Source: Amycolatopsis sp. QT-25 (GTDB lineage Bacteria; Actinomycetota; Actinomycetes; Mycobacteriales; Pseudonocardiaceae). Taken from it: 64,000 nt of DNA. The notes below the pieces were generated by a model. The model saw nothing but the letters and a program-made list of their open reading frames with translations. It had not been told where the DNA came from and ran no database searches. The stretch lies in the NCBI RefSeq assembly GCF_029369745.1, contig NZ_CP120210.1, positions 3,348,001 through 3,412,000 on the forward strand. Direction: 5' to 3'. Positions 17,601 to 25,667 of the stretch are shown in pieces. Both the position numbers and the translations under genes were made by a program. Within the stretch, counting starts at the first letter, position 1. Each line of letters starts with the position of its first letter.

Positions 17601-20433
17601 GGCGGCGACGACGAACTTCGCCACGGTCAGCATCGGTGAGCTCGCGAAGATGATCGACGAGCTGGCCTCGACCGCGCAGGCGGACGAGGCGCCGGACAAC
17701 GCGGAGCCGCCCGGTGTCGCGACCTGGGTGCGAGCCTTCTCGGTCGGCGAAGTCGCCGAACCCGTCCCCGCGGCCGATGGCGCGACGAGCGCCGGCCCCG
17801 GCTCCTGGTCCGTGCACACGGTGGCGGGTCATCCTCTCGCCGAACCCGTGCGCAGGGCGCTCGAGGCCGCGGCCGTCGGCGAGGGGGTGCTGCTGTGCCT
17901 GCCGCCCGAGTGCGACGAGTCGCATTCGGGACTGTTCCTGGAAGCGGCACGAGCGGCGCTGGCCGCGCCCGCCGGCAGCCGGTTCGCGGTGGTCCAGCAC
18001 GGGCTGGGCGCGGACGGGCTGGCCAGGACGCTGTTCCTGGAGTCGGGCGCCACGCCCACGACCGTGATCACCTTCGACGACCCGGCGATCCCGGCCGAAA
18101 CGGCGGCGGTGCTGGTGGCCACCGAGGTCACCGCGACCACGGAATACACCGCGGCTCGCTACGCGGCGGACGGCACCAGGACGGTACCGGCGCTCACCGC
18201 GACGCTGCCGGATCGGGCCGGACCGTCCCCTTTGGACGCCACCGACGTGGTGCTGGCGACCGGGGGCGGCAAGGGCATCACCGCGGAGTGCGCGCTGGCC
18301 ATCGCACTGGACAGCGGCGCGAAGCTGGCCCTGTTCGGCAGGGCGGCGGTGCACCAGGACCCCGAGCTCGCCGCGAACCTGTCCAGAATGGACGCCGCGG
18401 GAGTCGAGTACCAGTACGAACAGGTCGACGTCACCTCGGCGGAGGAGGTCGAGGCCGGGGTGGCCCGGATCCAAGCGGGCCTGGGTGCCGTCACGGCGGT
18501 TCTGCACGGTGCCGGGCGCAACCTGCCCGCCGCGATCGGCTCGTTGACGCCGGAGGAGTTCAGCGCGACCTTGGCGCCGAAGGTCTCGGGGCTGCGGAAC
18601 GTGCTGGCCGCGGTCGACCGGGACCGGCTCAAGCTGCTGCTGACTTTCGGCAGCATCATCGGCCGTGCCGGTCTGCGCGGGGAAGCGCACTACGCCACGG
18701 CCAACGACTGGATGTCCGAGCTGACCGTACGGTTCCAGCGGGAGCATCCACGGGCCAGGGCACTCGCGCTCGAGTGGTCGGTGTGGTCCGGCGCGGGCAT
18801 GGGGGAGCGGCTGGGCGTGGTGGAGGCGCTGATGCGTGACGGGATCACGCCGATCTCGACCGAAGAGGGAATCGCCGTGCTGCGCCAGGCGCTCGGCGAC
18901 CCGTCGGCAGGACCGGTGCTGGTGGTCTCGGGCAGGCTCGGCGGGCAGCCGACGCTGAACCTGTCCCGCCCCGAACTCCCGCTGCGCCGGTTCACCGACC
19001 GGGTTCTCGTGCACTACCCGGATGTCGAGCTCGTCACCGAAGCCGACCTCAGCGTGGGCAGCGACCCGTACCTCGCCGATCATCTGCTCGACGGCGACTA
19101 CTTGTTCCCGGCGGTGCTGGGCATGGAGGCGATGGCCCAGGTCGGCGGTGCGGCTGCCGGGCACCAGGGCTCGCCCCTGCTCGAAAACGCCGAGTTCCTG
19201 CGTCCGATCGTCGTACGCCCCGGCGGTGTCACGACCGTCCGGTTCGCGGCACTCGTACGGGACGCCTCGACGGTGGACGTGGTCATCCGCAGTGCCGAGA
19301 CGGGCTTCAGCGCCGACCACTTCCGGGCCACCCTGCGCTATCCGCGCCCCCGGCTGGTGGCGGCGGTCGACGGAGCCGAACCTGCGCTGCCGCTGGTCCC
19401 GGTGGAACCGGTCAGCGACCTCTACGGCGGCGTGCTGTTCCAGGGCAAGCGGTTCCAACGGCTGCGGGCCTACCGGCGCGTCGGAGCGCGGCGTGCCGTC
19501 GCCGAAGTCTCGACGAGTCCGACGTCGGCGTGGTTCGCGCCGTTCCTGCCGCAGGAACTCGTCCTGGCCGATCCGGGTACCCGGGACACGATGATGCACG
19601 CGTTGCAGTGCTGCGTCCCCGACGCCACGTTGCTGCCCGAACGCGTCGACCGGCTCCATCTGTCCGAAGTGGAGGAACAGAACACGGCGTACGTCGTGCT
19701 CGACGCGCGTGAGCGGTCGCAGGACGGGGACAGCTACCTCTATGACATCGACGTCCGCGACCAGACCGGGATCCTGGTCGAACGCTGGGAAGGTCTCAGG
19801 CTCAGGGCGGTCCGCAAACGCGACGGCGCCGGCCCGTGGGTGCCGTCGCTGCTGGGGCCGTATCTCGAACGCTCCCTCGAAGACGTGCTCGGGGGCGGGC
19901 GCACGGTGGTGGTCGAACCCGAGCCGGTCCGGACGGACGCGGGTCCGCCCGTCGAGCGGCGGGCGCAGACGAAGCTCGCCGTGAGCCGGGCGCTGGGCCG
20001 CTCCGTCCAGGTGCGGTACCGGCCTGATGGGCGCCCCGAGACCGAAGGCGCGGTCATCTCTGCTTCGCACACCGCCGGGCTGACCCTGGCGGTGGCGGGC
20101 GAAGGACGGCTGGGTTGCGACATCGAAACGGTCCGGCCCCGCACCGAAGCCGATTGGGCGGGCTTGCTGGGGCCGGACGGCATCGCGGTCCGCGACCTGC
20201 TGAGCGCCGTGTCGGCGGACGACGCGGCGGTGGCGGGCACCCGCGTCTGGAGCGCGCTCGAGTGCGTGCGCAAAGCGGGTTCGGCCAGTCAGGCGCTGAC
20301 GGTGGACCGGGTGCTGCCCCGGGGCTGGACGGTGCTTTCCGCCGGTGACACCCGCATCGCCACCTGGGTGACGACGATCTCCGGGGTGGGCGAGCCGGTG
20401 GTGTTCGCCGTGCTGGTGGGAAAGGAGTGGTGA
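14635..20433 (+). CDS. pksE: iterative enediyne polyketide synthase (PKSE)
   Basis: A 1932-residue megasynthase, the usual length for PKSEs; the GTG start has GGAGGT nine bases upstream. It iteratively builds the linear polyene precursor of the enediyne core from malonyl-CoA. Domain order matches the family. KS: Cys213 in DGACSSSL, His346 in HGTGTALGD, His386 in NLGHTKA. AT: Ser657 in GHSLGE. ACP: pantetheinylated Ser near 970 in HLSSIT. KR: NADPH loop TGGGKGI at about 1209-1215. DH: His1483 in LADHLLDG. C-terminal phosphopantetheinyl transferase: GCDIE about 1827-1831 and WSALECVRKA about 1872-1881, which self-loads the ACP. No frameshift or missing catalytic residue was noticed. It begins a four-gene operon. 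Confidence 0.97.
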   Translation: MSSTRIAIVGIGLCYPDAGSPRELWENVLAGRRAFRRLPDERMNHADYYSPDPAAPDRFYSAKAAVLRDFEFDRARYKVSGGTYRATDLTHWLALHVASQALADAGYADGEGLPLRSTGVVLGNSLTGEFSRANIMRLRWPYVRRTLAAALAEKGWTPEESGEFLREFETRYKEPFPPINEDSLAGGLANTIAGRICNHFDLRGGGYTVDGACSSSLLSVATAAKALEDGDLDVVLAGGVDLSIDPFEVIGFAKTGALAKGEMKVYSKDSNGFWPGEGSGQLVLMRESDAIGQGKRIYATITGWGVSSDGKGGITRPEADGHRLALTRAYRRAGYGLESVSYFEGHGTGTALGDATEIDALSSARRDAGPSARPAALSTVKGNLGHTKAAAGVAGLIKASLAVYHQVIPPGTGFGEPHPKLLDDSAALYLPHSPELWPTSEPVRAGVSAMGFGGINTHIAVEEPRGVTRRAVLDGWTANAAAGRQDAEVWLFDAAGTAELRERIARAAAVAGKLAFAELADVAAVLAGELTGAAVRAAVVAANPEEAEKRLTGLLDRIDAGADTVFEPGEGTFLGQPARTPAIAFLFPGQGSGKGTAGALRRRFEEADEPFVTAGLSGNGDQVATQVAQPRIVAGAVGALQVLRRLGIEGVVAAGHSLGELSALHWGGALDTAQVLRLAAVRGEVMAAAGRGGGTMAGLATGPEDAARLAEGEDVVIAGFNGPSQTVLSGAVAAIERVCARAAAAGVTATRIAVSHAFHSPLVAPAAEAMTERLAEFDFAPLTGRVISTVTGTALAAGTDLRALLREQVLAPVRFHQAAAEAAGQADLVLELGPGRVLGGLLAEIAPGKPVLSLDTDNPSLVPLLRIVAAAFTAGAPVNTEALFEGRVVRPFPLDGGFTFLASPCEEAPESSIGQSMLPEAVSAEPIVPATDTGGSTLDLLCKLVADRLELPPDVVGPDTHPLDDLHLSSITVGQLINDVTRELGRPALAATTNFATVSIGELAKMIDELASTAQADEAPDNAEPPGVATWVRAFSVGEVAEPVPAADGATSAGPGSWSVHTVAGHPLAEPVRRALEAAAVGEGVLLCLPPECDESHSGLFLEAARAALAAPAGSRFAVVQHGLGADGLARTLFLESGATPTTVITFDDPAIPAETAAVLVATEVTATTEYTAARYAADGTRTVPALTATLPDRAGPSPLDATDVVLATGGGKGITAECALAIALDSGAKLALFGRAAVHQDPELAANLSRMDAAGVEYQYEQVDVTSAEEVEAGVARIQAGLGAVTAVLHGAGRNLPAAIGSLTPEEFSATLAPKVSGLRNVLAAVDRDRLKLLLTFGSIIGRAGLRGEAHYATANDWMSELTVRFQREHPRARALALEWSVWSGAGMGERLGVVEALMRDGITPISTEEGIAVLRQALGDPSAGPVLVVSGRLGGQPTLNLSRPELPLRRFTDRVLVHYPDVELVTEADLSVGSDPYLADHLLDGDYLFPAVLGMEAMAQVGGAAAGHQGSPLLENAEFLRPIVVRPGGVTTVRFAALVRDASTVDVVIRSAETGFSADHFRATLRYPRPRLVAAVDGAEPALPLVPVEPVSDLYGGVLFQGKRFQRLRAYRRVGARRAVAEVSTSPTSAWFAPFLPQELVLADPGTRDTMMHALQCCVPDATLLPERVDRLHLSEVEEQNTAYVVLDARERSQDGDSYLYDIDVRDQTGILVERWEGLRLRAVRKRDGAGPWVPSLLGPYLERSLEDVLGGGRTVVVEPEPVRTDAGPPVERRAQTKLAVSRALGRSVQVRYRPDGRPETEGAVISASHTAGLTLAVAGEGRLGCDIETVRPRTEADWAGLLGPDGIAVRDLLSAVSADDAAVAGTRVWSALECVRKAGSASQALTVDRVLPRGWTVLSAGDTRIATWVTTISGVGEPVVFAVLVGKEW

Positions 20434-20434
20434 C

Positions 20435-20884
20435 ATGTCCGGGTACTACGAGATCCGTCACATCGTCGGGTTCGAGGAGACGAACCTGGTCGGCAACGTC
20501 TACTACGTGAATTATCTGCGCTGGCAAGGACGATGCCGGGAGATGTTCCTCAAGGACAGGGCGCCGACGGTGCTGGAGGAGGTGCGCGACGACCTCAAGC
20601 TCTTCACCCTCAAGGTCGATTGCGAGTTCTTCGCGGAGATCACCGCCTTCGACGAACTGGCGGTGCGGATGCGGCTCGAAGAGCTGACACAGACGCAGAT
20701 CCAGTTCACGTTCGACTACGTGCTGCTGGGGCGGGACGGGGAAGAGACGCTGGTCGCCCGAGGCCGTCAACGCATCGCCTGCATGCGAGGACCCAACACC
20801 GCGACTGTCCCGGCCAGAGTTCCTGAAGCCCTCCGCGACGCGCTCGTGCCTTATGCGTCATCGTCGGCGGTGGGGAGCTCCTGA
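20435..20884 (+). CDS. enediyne hot-dog thioesterase
   Basis: A 149-residue single hot-dog-fold protein of the CalE7/SgcE10 type. GNVYYVNYLRWQGRCREMFL near the N-terminus is the conserved hot-spot of this family, which hydrolyses the PKSE-bound polyene thioester. Family enzymes lack the usual Asp/Glu nucleophile of 4HBT thioesterases. It starts one base after the PKS stop and overlaps the next gene by one base (TGATG), so it should be made in step with the PKS. Confidence 0.93.
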   Translation: MSGYYEIRHIVGFEETNLVGNVYYVNYLRWQGRCREMFLKDRAPTVLEEVRDDLKLFTLKVDCEFFAEITAFDELAVRMRLEELTQTQIQFTFDYVLLGRDGEETLVARGRQRIACMRGPNTATVPARVPEALRDALVPYASSSAVGSS

Positions 20885-21459
20885 TGGGCGGAAACGTCAT
20901 ACCGGGGCCGGGGCGCGGGTCCCCGGTACTCGCCAGGGACCCGGTGCCCACCCGGTTCCGCGAGACGATGGCCCGGTTCGCCACCGGGGTCACGGTCCTC
21001 ACCACCGGTGGCGAACGGGTGCACGGGATGACCGCCAACGCGTTCACGTCGGTGTCGCTCGAACCGCCGCTGGTGCTGTGCTGCGTGTCCCGCGCGGCGA
21101 TGATGCACGAGGCGATCACCGTCACCGGGTCGTTCGGCGTCTCCGTGCTGGGTGCCCGGCAACAAGATCTGGCGAAGTACTTCGCCGGCCGGTCGCGGCC
21201 CTTGGGTGCCGCCCAGTTCGACTCCGTCGAGTGGGTACCGGGCCCGCGTACCGGCGCCCCGCTGCTGACCGGCGCACTGGCCTGGCTCGAATGCGAGCTG
21301 GTCGACGGGCACCAGGGTGGGGACCACTCCATCTTCGTCGGGTCGGTCTTGGCGTCCACCGTGGGCGCCGGGCACGACGCACTCGTCTTTTTCGGCGGAG
21401 CCTTCGGGCGGACGGACCAAGGGCAGGGCGTGACCCGGCTCGACCGAGGGGGAACCTGA
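20884..21459 (+). CDS. flavin reductase (two-component monooxygenase partner)
   Basis: A 191-residue FMN-binding split-barrel protein of the HpaC/ActVB family. The segment FRETMARFATGVTVLTT followed by GMTANAFTSVSLEPPLVLCCV is diagnostic. Such enzymes use NAD(P)H to supply reduced flavin to a partner monooxygenase. In C-1027-type clusters a flavin reductase of this kind (SgcE6) serves an FAD-dependent hydroxylase. No stand-alone acyl-CoA-dehydrogenase-like partner lies in the window, so the partner is probably to the left. It overlaps both neighbours by one base. Confidence 0.9.
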   Translation: MGGNVIPGPGRGSPVLARDPVPTRFRETMARFATGVTVLTTGGERVHGMTANAFTSVSLEPPLVLCCVSRAAMMHEAITVTGSFGVSVLGARQQDLAKYFAGRSRPLGAAQFDSVEWVPGPRTGAPLLTGALAWLECELVDGHQGGDHSIFVGSVLASTVGAGHDALVFFGGAFGRTDQGQGVTRLDRGGT

Positions 21460-21539
21460 TGACGGCCACCGGATCGCCGGGCGCCGCCCGGGAAGGGATC
21501 GAAGTGGACAGGACGTCGCGTCCGGTGATCTCGTCTTGA
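21459..21539 (+). CDS. 26-residue overlapping ORF between reductase and carboxylase
   Basis: An ATG that shares one base with the flavin reductase stop (TGATG) opens a 26-codon frame ending in TGA inside the carboxylase start (TTGA overlap). It encodes no recognisable motif. It may only serve to couple translation of the carboxylase, or be the remnant of an epsilon subunit, which often adjoins carboxylase beta genes. That it is a real peptide is uncertain. Confidence 0.25.
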   Translation: MTATGSPGAAREGIEVDRTSRPVISS

Positions 21540-23146
21540 GCACCTTCGAGCGGGAAGCCGGCCCGAGGATGCCGCTCGAAGAGCGTGTCGCCTCGGTGGT
21601 GTCGATGCGCGAGCTGCGCGAACGGCGGGACGACCTGCACCGGAACACGCTCGCCGGCAGCCACGCGGCCGTGGAACGGCAGCGCGCGAGCGGGAAGCGC
21701 ACCGCACGGGAGCGCCTGGACCTCCTGCTCGACGAGGGATCGTTCGTCGAGCTCGGCCTGCATCGTCGGCAGCTGCCGACCGGTCCGCTGAGTCCCCGCG
21801 AGCGGCCGCGAACCGATGGCGTGGTCGTGGGCTCCGGGACCGTCGAAGGCCGCAAGGTCTTCGTCTACGCCCAGGACTTCTCTCTCTTCGGCGGCTCCTT
21901 GGGTGAAGCGCACGCGGCGAAGATCCACCAGGTGATGGATCTGGCGCTGGAGACCGGTTCGCCGTTGATCGGGCTGAACGACAGCGGCGGGGCGCGGATC
22001 CAGGAAGGGGTGATGGCGTTGCACGGCTACGGCGGGATCTTCCGTCGTCAGGTCGCCGCCTCGGGCATCATCCCGCAGATCAGCGTGGTGCTCGGCCCCT
22101 GCGCGGGCGGCGCCAGCTACTCACCCGCGCTGGCCGACTTCACCTTCATGGTCCGTGACATCGCGAAGATGTACCTGACCGGCCCCGCGGTCGTGAAGGC
22201 CGTCACCGGCGAGCACGTCAGTCACGAAGATCTCGGCGGGGCCGCGGTGCACGGCGAGTCCTCGGGGGTGGCGACCTTCGTGTACGACGACGAACCGAGT
22301 TGCCTGGAAGATGTCCGTCACCTGGTCTCGCTGCTGCCGTCCAACAACATGGAGCTGCCGCCACGCTCCGCCGCGTCGGGCGCGGACACGGACGTGTGCC
22401 CCCGGCTGGCCGAGATCGTGCCGGCGGATCCGGCCAAGCCCTACGACGTCCGGGACGTGATCGCGGAACTGACCGACGACGGCGCGTACTTCGAACTGCA
22501 CGCGGGCTGGGCGGCCAACATCGTGTGCGCGTTCGCCCACATCGGCGGCGACGTGGTGGGGATCGTCGGCAACCAGCCGATCGTGCTGGCCGGAGTGCTG
22601 GACGCCGACGCGGCCCAAAAGGCGGCACGGTTCGTGCGCTTCTGTGACGCCTTCGGCATTCCTCTGGTCACACTGGTGGACGTACCGGGCTTCCTGCCAG
22701 GTAGCGACCAGGAACGCGGGGGCATCATCCGCCACGGAGCGAAGCTCCTCTACGCCTATTGCGAGGCGACCGTGCCACGTATCCAGGTGATCTTGCGAAA
22801 GGCCTACGGCGGCGCCTACATCGTCATGGACTCTCGGTCGGTGGGCAACGACCTGTCCCTGGCCTGGCCCACCAACGAGATCGCCGTCATGGGCGCCGAG
22901 GGGGCGGTGGACATCCTGTTCCGCCGCGAGCTCGCCGCCGTCGACGACCCGCGGGAGCTGCGCGCCGAGCTGCTGGCGCACTACACCGAACAGCTGGTCC
23001 ATCCGTACTACGCGGCCGAGCGGGGACTGGTGGACGACGTGATCGACCCGGCGGAGACCCGGTCCCTGATCGCCAAGGGGCTGGCCATGTTGCGGGACAA
23101 GAGAAGGCAGCCCTTCCGGCGGAAGCACGGAAACGTGCCGCTGTAG
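21536..23146 (+). CDS. acyl-CoA carboxylase beta (carboxyltransferase) subunit
   Basis: A protein of up to 536 residues from a TTG at 21536, or 525 from an in-frame ATG at 21569. It belongs to the AccD/PccB carboxyltransferase family: two crotonase-fold halves with oxyanion-hole glycines in GGARIQEG and GPCAGGASYSPAL, and the second-half DVPGFLPG and RKAYGGAYIVM. It transfers the carboxyl from biotin carrier protein to acetyl-, propionyl- or another acyl-CoA. As last gene of the PKS operon it probably raises malonyl-CoA supply for the iterative PKS, working with a biotinylated alpha subunit encoded elsewhere. The acyl preference cannot be read with confidence. Confidence 0.92.
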   Translation: MSTFEREAGPRMPLEERVASVVSMRELRERRDDLHRNTLAGSHAAVERQRASGKRTARERLDLLLDEGSFVELGLHRRQLPTGPLSPRERPRTDGVVVGSGTVEGRKVFVYAQDFSLFGGSLGEAHAAKIHQVMDLALETGSPLIGLNDSGGARIQEGVMALHGYGGIFRRQVAASGIIPQISVVLGPCAGGASYSPALADFTFMVRDIAKMYLTGPAVVKAVTGEHVSHEDLGGAAVHGESSGVATFVYDDEPSCLEDVRHLVSLLPSNNMELPPRSAASGADTDVCPRLAEIVPADPAKPYDVRDVIAELTDDGAYFELHAGWAANIVCAFAHIGGDVVGIVGNQPIVLAGVLDADAAQKAARFVRFCDAFGIPLVTLVDVPGFLPGSDQERGGIIRHGAKLLYAYCEATVPRIQVILRKAYGGAYIVMDSRSVGNDLSLAWPTNEIAVMGAEGAVDILFRRELAAVDDPRELRAELLAHYTEQLVHPYYAAERGLVDDVIDPAETRSLIAKGLAMLRDKRRQPFRRKHGNVPL

Positions 23147-23189
23147 GCACGGATGCGCTCGCGGCGGGGGAGATGCGAGGTGCCGAAAC

Positions 23190-23227
23190 ACAAGAGAGGC
23201 CCGGAGCGAAATCCGGGCAGTTCTTGT
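23190..23227 (+). terminator. terminator after the enediyne PKS operon
   Basis: Arms 23190-23205 and 23212-23227 pair over 16 positions with two mismatches around a six-base GCGAAA loop; the inner seven pairs are perfect. It lies between the carboxylase stop and the convergent AraC gene. Confidence 0.7.
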
Positions 23228-23265
23228 GGCCGATGCCGAATTCGAGAGAAGCCGAAACCGGAAGA

Positions 23266-24030
23266 TCAGCCGACTTCCGTGAGTATCGACGACCTGATTT
23301 TCAGCAGGGCGAGCACTACCGGTGGATCGATCGTTCGCTTGGGCTTGAGGGTCAGATCCACCGGCCCGCAGGAAACGCCGGCGCCTACGGTCACGGGGCC
23401 GCAGGCACCGACCGACAGCCCGAGGTCGCCATCGAGCGGGACACGTAAAACCTCATTGCGATCTTTGGACAACGAGTGCGACAGCACGTACCATTCCCCG
23501 CTCGGTACGTCGTCGATGCGGAAGTGGCCCGGCCTGTCGAGCACGGTGCACTTGATCGGACGCCCTTGGGGGATGCGGCCCGGGAACACCCCTACGAACA
23601 CCATGCCGAGTTCGTCCGGGTGTTGTGCCGTGATCCTCCCGTGCACTGTTCCCACAGTGTGGATACTCCTGCTGATCATGCCTTGGCAGCGCAGCTGGGC
23701 CACCCCGCCGCCGCTCCGGTACTCGGTCGGCGAGACCCCGACGGCCTTGCTGAACGTCGTGCTGAAGGTGCCGACGCTGGAGTAGCCGACCAAATGGCTC
23801 ACTTCGATCACGTTGATGGAGGTGGTCAGCAGCAGCCGTTTGGCCTCTTGCAGCCTGATCGCGGTGAGGAAACGGCCAGGGGAAATTCCGGTCACGCGCT
23901 GGAACATTCTGGTGAAATAGAACTTGCTGAACATGGCGACCTGCGCCAGATCTTCGACCGTCACCTTTTCGTTGAAATTATCGAACATGTACCGGACTGC
24001 ACGCTCAACTGCACGCTCGGAAGAAGTCAT
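23266..24030 (-). CDS. AraC-family transcriptional regulator
   Basis: A 254-residue protein with the paired helix-turn-helix domain at the N-terminus (about residues 5-105). The second helix motif VSHLVGYSSVGTFSTTFSKAVGVSPTEYR is classical AraC. The C-terminal 140 residues are mostly beta and may bind a ligand. DNA-binding domain first is the less common AraC arrangement. It ends convergent with the enediyne PKS operon and could be pathway-specific. The promoter region just upstream carries a short inverted repeat (24080-24101) that might be its own operator. Confidence 0.88.
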   Translation of the reverse strand: MTSSERAVERAVRYMFDNFNEKVTVEDLAQVAMFSKFYFTRMFQRVTGISPGRFLTAIRLQEAKRLLLTTSINVIEVSHLVGYSSVGTFSTTFSKAVGVSPTEYRSGGGVAQLRCQGMISRSIHTVGTVHGRITAQHPDELGMVFVGVFPGRIPQGRPIKCTVLDRPGHFRIDDVPSGEWYVLSHSLSKDRNEVLRVPLDGDLGLSVGACGPVTVGAGVSCGPVDLTLKPKRTIDPPVVLALLKIRSSILTEVG

Positions 24031-24079
24031 GCTTGCCCCAGTCCCCTTGTGACAACCGAACTTGTAATTACTTCAATGT

Positions 24080-24101
24080 CACTTGAAAACAGTACCAAGT
24101 G
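24080..24101. promoter_or_regulatory. possible operator upstream of the AraC gene
   Basis: CACTTG at 24080-24085 and CAAGTG at 24096-24101 form a perfect 6-bp inverted repeat with a ten-base spacer, about 50 bases upstream of the AraC start. A related ACTTG word occurs at 24059. It could be a regulator site; a chance repeat is possible. Confidence 0.3.
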
Positions 24102-24525
24102 ATTCGAAGGTCGTCAAAGGAAGCCCCCTGCTTATCATGGTGACCGAACCGCGCACTAGTGACCACGGACTTGTTCACCGCAACGGCTCATACCGCAATT
24201 CGCAGAGTGATACCTTCTGGGTCGAGTGTCTGACACACGGAAATGGGTGCGGTCCCGAGGAGGCGTGAGACCGGGGTGGGCGTGACCTACGGTGACCTCG
24301 GCCGGGGCATGCCCCGCGGCCCCCGGGAGACAAGGGCAAGGTGGAAGACGCGAGCGTACCGCGGTCACCTGCTAAGGGTCGCCTCACGCGGGAGCAGCGG
24401 AAACGGGCACGTCCGTGTCGGCGCGCTCGACGAAAAGGAAGCCGGGCGAACGCGCTCGCAAGCCCATTCGCTTTCGCGCCTCCCGGCCGAGGCCGGATCT
24501 TGTCGCGCCCCGGATGGCCTGGGCG
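24102..24525. other. intergenic, no gene recognised
   Basis: About 420 bases between the AraC gene and the hydrolase. Short open frames on both strands have no family resemblance. Upstream elements of the AraC gene are the only expected content. Confidence 0.5.
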
Positions 24526-25377
24526 TCATTTCCGGGCCTTGTCCTCCAGGAGCCAGTCGAGCGCGTCGACGGCGGAGCCGAGGACCGAAATGTGCCCCTC
24601 GTCCGGCCGCAGCCAGAGCTCCGCCGAATCGCACCGGCGCGCCAGCCATTCGGCGTGCGCGCTCGGCGCGATCCGGTCCTGGCCGCCGTGGATCAGCAGC
24701 ACCGGCTGGCGCACCTGCCCGAGGTCGCAACCCCACTCCGCGACATAGGCCAACTCGTCGTCCACCATGCCTCCGGGGTCACCCTGGATGGCCTTTTCCG
24801 CGACTTCGCCCAGCCATGACCACTCACCCGAGAGCGCGTCATGGTCGGCCGGGGTGAAGTCGTCCGAGTCGAACTCGCTCTCGGCGAAGAACTTTTCCAG
24901 CTGGTCCCGCCCTGCCGATGCGGCGCGAAGCCTCTCTTCGCCGGAGGGGGTCATCCCCGCGAACCAGTCGAGCCCCTCGACTCCCGCAGGGGCGAGCCCC
25001 GAAATGCAGACGACACCCGAAACGCGCTCGGGAAGCCGTGCGGCGCACGCCAGCGCGTGCGACCCGCCGCCGGAATGCCCCATCACCGCGAACTTCTCGA
25101 CGCACAGCGCGTCGGCGATGGCGGTCACGTCGGCTGCCACCGACGAGATGGCCCGGCCGCGGTGCGGCGTCGATCCGCCGTAGCCAGGCCGATCGTGCGA
25201 CACCCATCGCACACCTCGTTCAGCCGCGGCGGCGAGCAGGGGCTCGGGTGGCGTACCGACGTTCGGGGTGCCGTGATGCCAAAACACGAGAAGGCTCGTT
25301 TCGGTGTCGCCCGGGCCGGTGTCGTAGACGCGCAGCGTGCGGCCGTCATCCAGTGCCAGGTCTGTTTCCGTCACCAT
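24526..25377 (-). CDS. alpha/beta hydrolase
   Basis: A 283-residue cytoplasmic alpha/beta-hydrolase. The nucleophile elbow GHSGGG is at about residues 100-105, the oxyanion/HG motif is WHHGTPN near residue 33, an acid candidate sits in GGQDRIAP and the catalytic His in DEGHISVL. Length is typical for small-molecule esterases, epoxide or lactone hydrolases of this fold. The Ser nucleophile argues against an epoxide hydrolase, which uses Asp. It stands alone between the AraC gene and IS relics. A link to the enediyne cluster cannot be shown. Confidence 0.85.
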   Translation of the reverse strand: MVTETDLALDDGRTLRVYDTGPGDTETSLLVFWHHGTPNVGTPPEPLLAAAAERGVRWVSHDRPGYGGSTPHRGRAISSVAADVTAIADALCVEKFAVMGHSGGGSHALACAARLPERVSGVVCISGLAPAGVEGLDWFAGMTPSGEERLRAASAGRDQLEKFFAESEFDSDDFTPADHDALSGEWSWLGEVAEKAIQGDPGGMVDDELAYVAEWGCDLGQVRQPVLLIHGGQDRIAPSAHAEWLARRCDSAELWLRPDEGHISVLGSAVDALDWLLEDKARK

Positions 25378-25660
25378 ACGAGGAGCCTAGTACCCCATGA
25401 GTTCGCCCTGTCGTCCGGTGACTACTCGGCGTCAGTCCGCGTCCTGGAATCGGGGACAGCGCGTCCGGCCACCGCCGAGAGAGTTGATCTTTTCCGTGTC
25501 CGGTCGGTTGCTGACGTCCTTCCTTCGGGTGAAATGGAGAAAATCATGTGAAACTCACTTCTTCGATGTCAAACTCAATGCCGCGTAGCTTATTGATGAA
25601 TTCGTAAAAAGGTCGATACTCGCCGGGCGATTCCCCGGCTTCGGGTGGCTGGGGTGATGA
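25378..25660. other. intergenic upstream of the hydrolase
   Basis: About 280 bases containing the promoter region of the leftward hydrolase. Composition becomes AT-richer towards 25550-25620. No convincing coding frame. Confidence 0.4.
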
Positions 25661-25667
25661 TTCTTGT

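Noticed and set aside
15280..20436. Very long minus-strand frames opposite the enediyne PKS
   Set aside because: Compositional shadows; the PKS on the plus strand has complete catalytic motifs.
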